From Cryobacterium psychrophilum (GTDB lineage Bacteria; Actinomycetota; Actinomycetes; Actinomycetales; Microbacteriaceae): a stretch of 64,000 nt of DNA. Positions 8,674-15,778 of the stretch are shown here, one piece after another. Position numbers and translations under genes: made by a program. Where the stretch lies: NCBI RefSeq assembly GCF_004365915.1, contig NZ_SODI01000001.1:1364001-1428000 (forward strand), read 5' to 3'. Numbering within the stretch: position 1 is the stretch's first letter; every line of letters begins with the position of its first letter. The notes under the pieces were generated by a model. The model searched no databases, was not told the DNA's origin, and saw only the letters and a program-made list of their open reading frames with translations.

Positions 8674-9540
8674 GTGCCTGATTCGGTCTTTGTCACCGGA
8701 GCCACCGGGATCGTCGGCCGTGGCGTCGTCGATGCACTTCTCACGAAGGGCGTGAAAGTGATTGCGGGCCTCCGGGACCAGGGAAGCGCCCACTGCCTCC
8801 CAGACGGGGTCGAAGCCCGCACCTTCAACTTCGGTGCCGGCGCCAAAGAGCTGGAGGATGTGCTTGAGGGCGCGGATCGGCTGTTCCTGATGCGGCCCCC
8901 GCAGATCGCGGACGTCCAATCGCAACTGTTCCCCGTCATTGACGCAGGGAACCGTCGCGGGATCCGTCAGACCGTCTTCCTCTCCCTACAAGGAGTGCAA
9001 TATAACAAGGCGACCCCGCACCACGCGGTCGAGGAATACATGCGCCAGATCGATGTGCCCTACACGTTCCTGCGCCCGAACTTCTTCATGCAGAACCTGT
9101 CGACCACCTACGCCGCCGAGATCCGCGAACGCGGAGAGATCTACGTGCCCGCCGGGCGGTCCTTCACCGCGTTCATCGATGCGCGCGACATCGGCCGGGT
9201 CGCCGCAACCACTTTCACCGAATCAGGTCACACCCGCAAGGCATACACCCTCTCCGGAGAGCAATCACTCACCTACCGCAACATCGCCCGCACCATGACC
9301 GACGTGCTCGGTCGCCACATCACTTACGCTCGCCCGTCGGAGACGGACTACCTCGCCCACCTCGCCGCGCAAGGCCAGCCCGAGGGCTACATAGACGTGC
9401 AGAAGATGATCTACCGCATCGTCCGGCTCAACATCAGCGCCATCCCCAACCGAGCCATCCGTCAGCTCACCGGCACGCCCGCCACCACGTTCGCGGACTT
9501 CGTCCGCGACAACAGATCAGCATGGACACCCCAACGCTGA
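8674..9540 (+). CDS. NmrA-like NAD(P)-binding oxidoreductase (atypical SDR)
   Basis: The 288-aa protein begins VPDSVFVTGATGIVGRGVVDALL, the Rossmann TGATGxVG motif of atypical short-chain dehydrogenases of the NmrA/azoreductase type. The downstream pattern fits: FLMRPPQIADVQ, VFLSLQGVQYNKATPHHAVEEYMRQIDVPYTFLRPNFFMQN, and a C-terminal helical cap ending RQLTGTPATTFADFVRDN. The GTG start has a good ribosome site (AAGGAGA, about 8 nt upstream). Members act as NAD(P)H-quinone or azo reductases or as redox sensors. The substrate is unknown. Confidence 0.9.
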   Translation: MPDSVFVTGATGIVGRGVVDALLTKGVKVIAGLRDQGSAHCLPDGVEARTFNFGAGAKELEDVLEGADRLFLMRPPQIADVQSQLFPVIDAGNRRGIRQTVFLSLQGVQYNKATPHHAVEEYMRQIDVPYTFLRPNFFMQNLSTTYAAEIRERGEIYVPAGRSFTAFIDARDIGRVAATTFTESGHTRKAYTLSGEQSLTYRNIARTMTDVLGRHITYARPSETDYLAHLAAQGQPEGYIDVQKMIYRIVRLNISAIPNRAIRQLTGTPATTFADFVRDNRSAWTPQR

Positions 9541-9834
9541 GAACCCGACCTCAAGAGGAACCTTTACCGGGAAGTGAAGGTCAATAATGTCACCGGGGAA
9601 GCCGCAGCCCCCTGGGCCAAGGTCATAGATGAACACCTCCGAGGACGGTGACCGAGTCATCGGCAGCAGGCCGGCGTCACGCATGCAGATAGTGCGCGAC
9701 GGGCCCTGAGCCGTGAGACTCGCCGACGATTTTCGCCGGCCCCATCGGGGGCAGGGCATGGGCTAGATTGAACTCAACGGACGACGGCGTCTGCGGACTC
9801 GCCGCGACCTCGGTCTGTTCCGAAAGGTCATGGC

Positions 9835-11352
9835 ATGTCTGAAGATGCATCCGCCCAGAAGGGGATCGGCGACGCCGAACACCTCAAGGTGCTCGGTTAC
9901 GAAGACTCCTTCCGCCGCTCCATGTCCCTCTGGGCAAACTTCGCCCTCGGCTTCACGTATCTCTCCCCGCTGGTCGGCGTCTACTCGCTGTTCGCGCTCG
10001 CGCTGAGCACGGGCGGTCCGCCCTCTATCTTCTGGCTCCTCATCGTCGGCACCGGCCAGCTACTCGTTGCCCTCATCTTTGGGGAGGTGGTGTCGCAGTA
10101 CCCAATCGCCGGCGGCATCTACCCGTGGACCAGGCGTCTCTGGGGCAAACGCTACGCATGGATGGCATCCTGGGTCTATATCTGGGCGCTCATCGTGACG
10201 ATTACAGCGGTCGCTGAGTTCGGCAGCGGGTTCCTCGGCAGCCTGATCGACGCGCCCGTCACGAAGGAAGTAACCCTGGGCTTGACCGTGCTGCTGTTGC
10301 TCGTCGCGTTTGGATTCAACTTCTCGGGCACGAAGATGCTGGGCCGCGTCGCCCGGATCGGCCTCGCCGCCGAACTGATCGGCGTGATCGGTGTTGGGCT
10401 GTACCTGTTGATCTTCCAACGCAAACAGGAATTCAGTGTGTTCTTCGACGGCATGGGAGTTCAGGGCGACGGAAGCTACTTGGCAGCCTTCCTCGGGGCT
10501 GCGCTGGCCGGCCTCTTTCTGTTCTACGGGTTCGAAGCGTGCGGCGACGTTGCTGAGGAGGTAACGAACCCTGCGAAGCGCATCCCGACGGCCATGATTA
10601 TGACGATCCTCGTCGGCGGCGTCTCGGCCCTATTTTCTTTCGGCGGCTACGTCATGGCCGCACCCGATCTGCAAGCCATCGTCAATGGCTCCATCGCTGA
10701 TCCGATACCGGCGATCCTCGAGTCGTCATTGGGACCCGTGGGCGCCAAGTTATTCCTCGTAGTTGCCGTGCTCGCTTTCCTGTCCTGCGTGCTGAGCCTA
10801 CAGGCCGCCGCCAGTCGCCTCCTCTTCTCGTTCGGGAGGGACGGGATGATCCCCGGCCACGCCTGGATATCACACGTGTCCGCACGCCGGGCCGTTCCGG
10901 TAAACGCACTCATTGTGGCGTGCTCGATCCCTCTGCTGCTTTCCGTTTTCATCTACGTCGGGGGCAACAGCCTGCTCACCCAGATCACGTCATTCGCCGT
11001 GATCGGCATCTACGCCGCATTCCAGGCCGTCGTGCTCGCTGCTCTCCGGCAGCGCATCAAGGGCTGGCGGCCGGCGGGCCCATTCAACCTGGGGTTGATC
11101 GGTGGGTATGTCGTGAACATAGGAGCCCTCGTGTACGGGATCTTCGCGATGATTCTTTTGGCCGTGCCCGGCTCGAGCGGCGTTTTTCTCGACGACTGGA
11201 TCGTGCTGATCGGATTTGGGGTCGTTGTGGTGAGCGGCCTTCTCTACCTGTTCATCGGCAAGCCGCACAGCGCCTCGCGACAGCCGGAGGGTGACGCGAT
11301 CGCCATCGCCGCGCTCCTCCGAGCGCACCCGGACCACGCCGACCACCCCTAG
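9835..11352 (+). CDS. APC superfamily amino acid/amine permease
   Basis: The 505-aa protein has about 12 hydrophobic helices. The N-terminal LWANFALGFTYLSPLVGVYSLFALAL and YPIAGGIYPWTRRLWGKRYAWMASWVYIWAL match the amino acid transporter family of the APC superfamily. FYGFEACGDVAEEVTNPAKRIPTAMI is the helix-6/loop signature. A GAAAGG motif lies about 10 nt before the ATG. The preceding roughly 290 nt hold no supported gene. Close relatives often sit beside urea or amine catabolism genes, but no such gene is adjacent here. The substrate is not assignable. Confidence 0.9.
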   Translation: MSEDASAQKGIGDAEHLKVLGYEDSFRRSMSLWANFALGFTYLSPLVGVYSLFALALSTGGPPSIFWLLIVGTGQLLVALIFGEVVSQYPIAGGIYPWTRRLWGKRYAWMASWVYIWALIVTITAVAEFGSGFLGSLIDAPVTKEVTLGLTVLLLLVAFGFNFSGTKMLGRVARIGLAAELIGVIGVGLYLLIFQRKQEFSVFFDGMGVQGDGSYLAAFLGAALAGLFLFYGFEACGDVAEEVTNPAKRIPTAMIMTILVGGVSALFSFGGYVMAAPDLQAIVNGSIADPIPAILESSLGPVGAKLFLVVAVLAFLSCVLSLQAAASRLLFSFGRDGMIPGHAWISHVSARRAVPVNALIVACSIPLLLSVFIYVGGNSLLTQITSFAVIGIYAAFQAVVLAALRQRIKGWRPAGPFNLGLIGGYVVNIGALVYGIFAMILLAVPGSSGVFLDDWIVLIGFGVVVVSGLLYLFIGKPHSASRQPEGDAIAIAALLRAHPDHADHP

Positions 11353-11496
11353 CCGCCCGTATGACGACAAAGGTCTATCTCGGACGCGCCTTGGTCGGCA
11401 CTCCAGTAACAGGCTGACCAACGGTCACCGCTGGTCACCGGCTATCCCTGTCGTCCCTGGCCCACATCAATGGCCCATCGGCCAAACGATCCAGTG

Positions 11497-11634
11497 TCAG
11501 GCGGGTGCTTTCATGAGCAACCCGGTGGCTACCCGGAGTGCGCTGGTCATTCCGCGCAGCTCGGATCTCAGAATGGCGTTCTCGTGTTCGAGTTCGCTGA
11601 TACGGGTCTCATCTACGGACGACTGTGCACTCAT
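11497..11634 (-). CDS. Possible 45-aa coiled-coil micropeptide
   Basis: An ATG-to-TGA frame encodes 45 residues with a leucine-zipper-like heptad stretch (ISELEHENAILRSELRGM). A G-rich stretch resembling a weak ribosome site lies about 5 nt upstream, and an 8-bp palindrome GGTATACC (11654-11661) lies 20 nt upstream of the start. It could be a stand-alone small protein, the N-terminal remnant of a coiled-coil protein, or chance. Nothing else fills the roughly 470-bp gap between the APC gene and the MarR gene. Confidence 0.3.
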   Translation of the reverse strand: MSAQSSVDETRISELEHENAILRSELRGMTSALRVATGLLMKAPA

Positions 11635-11787
11635 GGTCTACCCCCAGACCTCAGGTATACCACACGTTCTACGGGCCGGCTCCTCATGAGCTCATCACGA
11701 TTAATCGGTGACCAGGGCAACGACGGCGGCCTTGGCCTCGTCGGGGTCGGAGGCACTTGAAGCAACAACTAACTCTTAGAACTTTTA

Positions 11788-11803
11788 AGTTGAAACTTCA
11801 AGT
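11788..11803. promoter_or_regulatory. Candidate MarR operator upstream of the marR-type gene
   Basis: AGTTGAA-AC-TTCAAGT is an inverted repeat with 6 of 7 arm positions paired, in an AT-rich island only 20 nt upstream of the MarR start. Position and symmetry fit autoregulation by the adjacent MarR protein; this is inferred, not shown. Confidence 0.45.
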
Positions 11804-11822
11804 CAAATGATAGATTGCTGCT

Positions 11823-12317
11823 ATGCCCGAAGACAGCCCAACCGAACCCCGCTGGTTGAACGACGACGAGCGCACCGCCTGGTTGCGCCTGATCGCGGTG
11901 ACCATGCTGCTGCCGAGCCGCTTGGAGTCCGAACTCAAACGAGACTCAGGCGTGAGCCACTTCGAGTACTACGTGCTCGCCATGATCTCCGAGAACGACG
12001 CCCGGTCGCTACCGCTGACCGAACTCGCCTCGCGAACGAACTCCTCACTCTCCCGACTGTCCCATGTGTTGGCCCGGCTCGAACGGCAGGGGTTTCTCAC
12101 GCGCTGCGCGTCGAGGAGGGACGCCCGAGCCTCCGTGGCGAATCTCACCGAGGAGGGATGGGCGAAGGTCGTGGCGAGCGCTCCCGGGCACGTCGAGGAG
12201 GTGCGTACGGTCGTGTTCGACCCGCTCACGGCCCGCCAGGTGACGCAACTCAGCGACATCTGTGGTCGCCTGCTGAGCACCCTCGACCCCGACCACCGCC
12301 TGCTCGGCCTGGAGTAG
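11823..12317 (+). CDS. MarR family transcriptional regulator
   Basis: The 164-aa protein carries a MarR winged helix: LPSRLESELKRDSGVSHFEYYVLAMISEN, then the recognition region LPLTELASRTNSSLSRLSHVLARLERQGFLTRCASRRDARASVANLTEEGWAKV with the wing residues D-x-R. The C-terminal helix for dimerisation is present. A symmetric site just upstream suggests autoregulation. The convergent neighbours are the FMN-binding protein and flavocytochrome genes; whether it controls them is unknown, as the stops are only 12 nt apart. Confidence 0.92.
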   Translation: MPEDSPTEPRWLNDDERTAWLRLIAVTMLLPSRLESELKRDSGVSHFEYYVLAMISENDARSLPLTELASRTNSSLSRLSHVLARLERQGFLTRCASRRDARASVANLTEEGWAKVVASAPGHVEEVRTVVFDPLTARQVTQLSDICGRLLSTLDPDHRLLGLE

Positions 12318-12328
12318 CAGGGTCCGGC

Positions 12329-12829
12329 CTAGAACCCGGCAGAGTCGAGGGCCGACTGCAGCGATTGCAGGTAGCCACTGCTCGTGTAGGTTGCGCCGCT
12401 GACACCCTTCACGTTCGCCGACTGCGCCGACAGCACCTCTGAGCGCAGGATGGGCGCGGCATAGTTGCTGATCTGCACCGAGCGGCCGTCGTGGTTGGTC
12501 AGTTGCAGGGCCGTCACCTCGGTGATCGCGCCGGCGTCGATGGTGACCGAGACCTGCATGTTTCCGAATCGGGTCTGGACGCTCGATCCGGCGAAGGTTC
12601 CGGATGCCGCGGCGTCGCTCACGGCTGTGCCGCCGGCATCCGCTGACGACGTGGGTGTCGGCGTGGCTGTCGCCGCGGGAGCCGCCCCCGACGTGGTCAG
12701 GGTTGTCGCGTTCCCGACGGGTCCGGCGAGGTTCTGCGTGGCATTGATCTGGCCCATGCCCAGCTCGAGGCCGATTCCCATGACCGCCAGGGACGCGGCG
12801 GCGGCGGCCATCACGGCGCGTGCTCTCAC
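12329..12829 (-). CDS. Secreted FMN-binding (flavinylated) protein
   Basis: The 166-aa protein has an N-terminal signal/anchor (MRARAVMAAAAASLAVMGIGLELG), an Ala/Thr-rich linker (about 35-75), and an FMN_bind domain (about 80-166). The flavinylation motif S144-G-A-T147 is clear; in the family an ApbE-type transferase attaches FMN to that threonine. Its start overlaps the stop of the upstream flavocytochrome gene by 4 nt, so the two are translationally coupled. It probably accepts electrons from that protein outside the membrane. No apbE is visible in the window. Confidence 0.88.
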   Translation of the reverse strand: MRARAVMAAAAASLAVMGIGLELGMGQINATQNLAGPVGNATTLTTSGAAPAATATPTPTSSADAGGTAVSDAAASGTFAGSSVQTRFGNMQVSVTIDAGAITEVTALQLTNHDGRSVQISNYAAPILRSEVLSAQSANVKGVSGATYTSSGYLQSLQSALDSAGF

Positions 12830-14235
12830 CAGTCAAACCTTTCGTAGTGGATCTGCTCCTTGGGAACTCCGCCAGAACGGGCGTCCCGCACGACGGCGTC
12901 GGTCCAGGGCCGCGGCCCGCAGATGTAGATGTCGGAGTGCTTGATTTCGGGCACGATCGTGCGGAGGGTGGTTCCGGCCCGAGCGGCGTCGGCGGGGAGC
13001 CAGCTGCTGATGCCCTCGGGCCTTCTGCCGGCAATGATGCGCAGCTCTGCCCCGCGCACCCGGCACAGGTCCGTTAATTCGTCGACGAGGTAGGTGTCGC
13101 CGGCTGCGTGGGACCGAAGAATCACCGTGGCGTTGCCGGGAGCGAAAGACACGGTCTCAAGCAGCGACCGAATCGGCGCCACGCCAATGCCGGCGGCGAT
13201 CAACACCACGCGGGGCGAGGTGCGAGCGTTTTCGGTGAAGAGTCCGTAGGGGCCCTCGAAACTGACCCTGGTCCCCCGGCGCAATCGCGGCAGTTCGGCC
13301 GAGGCGTCGCCGAGGCCGCGCACGGTGATGCGCAGCGACCGACCGTTGGGCGCCGCCGACAAAGAGAACGGATGCGCCTGCCACCACAATCCCTTCGCCC
13401 AGAATCTCCAAATGAAGAACTGGCCCGATATCGCGCGCAGCTGGTTGAGGTGCCGCCCGGTGAGGCTGATGGAGACCACGCCCGGTGCCACGTGGTCGAT
13501 GCTGTCGACGACCAGGCCATGGCGCAGTGAGCGCCAGACCGGGAGCACGAACCGAAACAGCACAATCGAGCCGGCGACGGCACTGTAGAGCGCGAGCCAA
13601 TAGTAGTGCGCGATCGTGCCGTCAGACAGCAAGGCCCCGACGCTCAGCTGGTGCGGAATCGCGACGAGAACCGCGGCATAAGACAGCACGTGCACGGCGT
13701 GCCACGCCTCATATCGAAACCTGCGCCGCACGACCACGACGCTGGTCACGACGACGAGGATCATGAGCCCGAAGCCGATGAAGGCGAGCGGCATGTCCGG
13801 CAGGGTCGTGAGCATGCTCCAGGTCTCGGCGAAGACGTTGATGTTTTCGAGCAGGGCATAGCCGGTGATCAGCAGGGCGGCGTGGGCAAGAATCAGGTAC
13901 AGCGTCGGCTTGCCGAGTGACTGGTGCAGGGCCATCGCCCGGTCGTGCCCGAAGGCACGGTCGATCGGAGGGAGCCGCGCCGCCAGAACCATCATGATCA
14001 GGAGCAGGTCTGTTCCCACGAGTCCGGAGAGGATGCCGAGCGACGTGAAGGCGTCCGCTGCGGTACCGAACCGGCCGACGCCCCCATCGGCGAGGAAGAT
14101 GGCGATGACGACGGCAACGGAGGTGATGCAGGCGACCTGCAGTCGGCCGGCCAGGCGCATCCGCTTCGGGTAGGCCGGGTGCACAAGACGCCCTCGTACA
14201 ACCGAGGTGCGGGGTTTGCGGGTATCGAGGCTCAT
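12826..14235 (-). CDS. Ferric-reductase-like flavocytochrome with FAD/NAD(P) reductase domain
   Basis: The 469-aa protein has six hydrophobic helices in residues 25-235 with paired histidines suited to haem (HDRAMALHQSLGK, AHAALLITG, HAVHVLSYAAVLVAIPHQL), then a ferredoxin-NADP-reductase type module. HPFSLS-AAP binds FAD, GIGVAPIRSLLE is the NAD(P) motif, and YICGPRPWTDAV with a terminal YERFDW closes the domain. This is the transmembrane reductase of a pair with the flavinylated protein that overlaps its 3' end. Electrons would go from NAD(P)H through FAD and haem to the outer flavoprotein. The acceptor is unknown. Confidence 0.9.
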   Translation of the reverse strand: MSLDTRKPRTSVVRGRLVHPAYPKRMRLAGRLQVACITSVAVVIAIFLADGGVGRFGTAADAFTSLGILSGLVGTDLLLIMMVLAARLPPIDRAFGHDRAMALHQSLGKPTLYLILAHAALLITGYALLENINVFAETWSMLTTLPDMPLAFIGFGLMILVVVTSVVVVRRRFRYEAWHAVHVLSYAAVLVAIPHQLSVGALLSDGTIAHYYWLALYSAVAGSIVLFRFVLPVWRSLRHGLVVDSIDHVAPGVVSISLTGRHLNQLRAISGQFFIWRFWAKGLWWQAHPFSLSAAPNGRSLRITVRGLGDASAELPRLRRGTRVSFEGPYGLFTENARTSPRVVLIAAGIGVAPIRSLLETVSFAPGNATVILRSHAAGDTYLVDELTDLCRVRGAELRIIAGRRPEGISSWLPADAARAGTTLRTIVPEIKHSDIYICGPRPWTDAVVRDARSGGVPKEQIHYERFDW

Positions 14236-14350
14236 GAGTAGAGCATCGAGCCGTGAGCATTCGAGTCGCTATCGATTGCCTGTGAGTAGCCTGTGTATCG
14301 GCGCAGGCTGCGCAGGAGTCCCTCCGGGCGCCGGGCGCGACGTGGGCGCG

Positions 14351-14539
14351 TTAGGGCACGTCGTCGGGGGCCGGGCCTTCTTCGCGATCGTCGTCGGGGG
14401 CCAGGCCTACCTCGCGCTCGTCGGCGTCGAAGCCCTCCTCGTCGGGCTTGGCAACGCCGAAATCGAGGTCATCGACCGCCGCTCCGATGTCGTCGACGAC
14501 ACGATCGTCGTCACTCCAGAATTTGTCGGGATCACTCAT
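14351..14539 (-). CDS. Small highly acidic hypothetical protein
   Basis: The 62-aa product (MSDPDKFWSDDDRVVDDIGAA...) has about one third Asp/Glu and no hydrophobic segment. A GGAGG motif (complement of 14546-14550) precedes the ATG by about 7 nt, which supports translation. It sits alone between the flavocytochrome and the FUSC gene on the same strand. I do not recognise a family. Confidence 0.55.
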   Translation of the reverse strand: MSDPDKFWSDDDRVVDDIGAAVDDLDFGVAKPDEEGFDADEREVGLAPDDDREEGPAPDDVP

Positions 14540-14671
14540 GGTCGTACCTCCTCAGCGCAAAGTCGCACGTGCGCCGACCACGGTACCCCGGCCGTTCCGA
14601 GGAGACAAGGGGCGTGCCGCCGAACGCCAGCGGTGGCTCCCCGGCATCCTCGATCGGGTGGACCGCGCCAC

Positions 14672-15778
14672 TCAGGACAGCGGGGGGCGAGGCTTTCTGC
14701 GACGCGCGGCCGCCTGTACGAGCAGCACGATCGCGAGGGCGATTCCGCCGCCGAGCGTGGTCTCGATGACGCGATCGATGAGCAGCGTGTGCACCGGCGC
14801 CGGGCTCGTGAGGTGCACCACGGTGAGGGCGAGCGGCGTGACGAACAGCAACGCGGCACCGTAGTGCCGACCAATGAGCATCTCGGCGCCGAACTGGCAG
14901 ATGGCTATCACGGCGATGAGCACGAACACCGGCGGGCCGGGAACCAGCACAAGCCCGGCGATGACGACGCCGATTGCGGTTCCGATGATGCGGTGGAACG
15001 CCCGCGACACCGAGTGGGCGGCACCCGGCGGCGGCAGCACGGCCACGACGCTCACAACCGCCCAATACGGATGCCCGATGCCGGCCGCCATGGCCAGGCC
15101 GCCGGCCAGCAGGGCGCCCACCACGTTCTGCGCGACGGAGAACCACACCCGGCGGTCTCGATAGGCAGCGGGACGTACGAGCGCGCCGTACAGCAGGTTC
15201 TTGAACAGGGCGTCGGACCGCTCGCCCGCGACACGGCGCAGCAGCCAGCCCGACATGGTGAGCGTCCACGCGAAGCTCGCGGCGGCGACGGCCACAAGAA
15301 ACCGCGGCCAGAACTCGTCGCCGGGAGTGGGTAGCTGCGCGACCACCGCGTAGCCGAACACGAAAAACACGGGTGTGGCCGGAAAAAGGCCGGCCGTGGA
15401 CGCCACAATAATGCCCACGGCGAGCACGGCCACGAGCCCGAGGGTGAGCACGAACAACGGCGCCTGCGCGACCGCGAGCACAAGCGCGAACGTGATGAAG
15501 GTCAACATGAGGAGCGCGGCCACGGTGACCGTGCGCATCCGTACTCGGTAAGGTTCGTTGCGACCGAAAAGCGAGGTCATGGCGCCGAACGCGGCGTACG
15601 CAGCCCAATCGAGGTGGTCGGTGAGCAGCAGCACGACCAGCGGAAGGGCCACGGAGAGCGCCGCACGCGACGCCACCTCAAAGTGGAACGCCCGCAGCGA
15701 CCGAACCCACTGCGCGAGCGTCTCCGGACCCGAGCGCCGGGCGCCCTCGGCGGGGTCCCGTGCCGCCGGGTTCGCCAC
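14672..15778 (-). CDS. FUSC family (fusaric acid resistance/aromatic acid exporter-like) membrane protein
   Basis: The 368-aa protein has two clusters of hydrophobic helices (about 38-165 and 225-350). The FUSC-type pattern is visible: WAAYAAFGAMTSLFGRNEPYRVRMRTVTVAALLML near residue 60 and the second-repeat HPYWAVVSVVAVLPPPGAAHSVSRAFHRIIGTAIGVVIAGLVL near residue 235. These proteins are predicted exporters. Its GTG start shares one base with the pcrA stop, so it is probably cotranscribed with pcrA. Confidence 0.82.
   Translation of the reverse strand: MANPAARDPAEGARRSGPETLAQWVRSLRAFHFEVASRAALSVALPLVVLLLTDHLDWAAYAAFGAMTSLFGRNEPYRVRMRTVTVAALLMLTFITFALVLAVAQAPLFVLTLGLVAVLAVGIIVASTAGLFPATPVFFVFGYAVVAQLPTPGDEFWPRFLVAVAAASFAWTLTMSGWLLRRVAGERSDALFKNLLYGALVRPAAYRDRRVWFSVAQNVVGALLAGGLAMAAGIGHPYWAVVSVVAVLPPPGAAHSVSRAFHRIIGTAIGVVIAGLVLVPGPPVFVLIAVIAICQFGAEMLIGRHYGAALLFVTPLALTVVHLTSPAPVHTLLIDRVIETTLGGGIALAIVLLVQAAARRRKPRPPLS

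Noticed and set aside
9517..9759. An 80-codon minus-strand frame in the spacer before the APC permease
   Set aside because: It contains a protein-like stretch (IYDLGPGGCGFPGDIIDLHF) but no recognised family and no ribosome site; it could be a gene remnant. Not strong enough to list as a gene.
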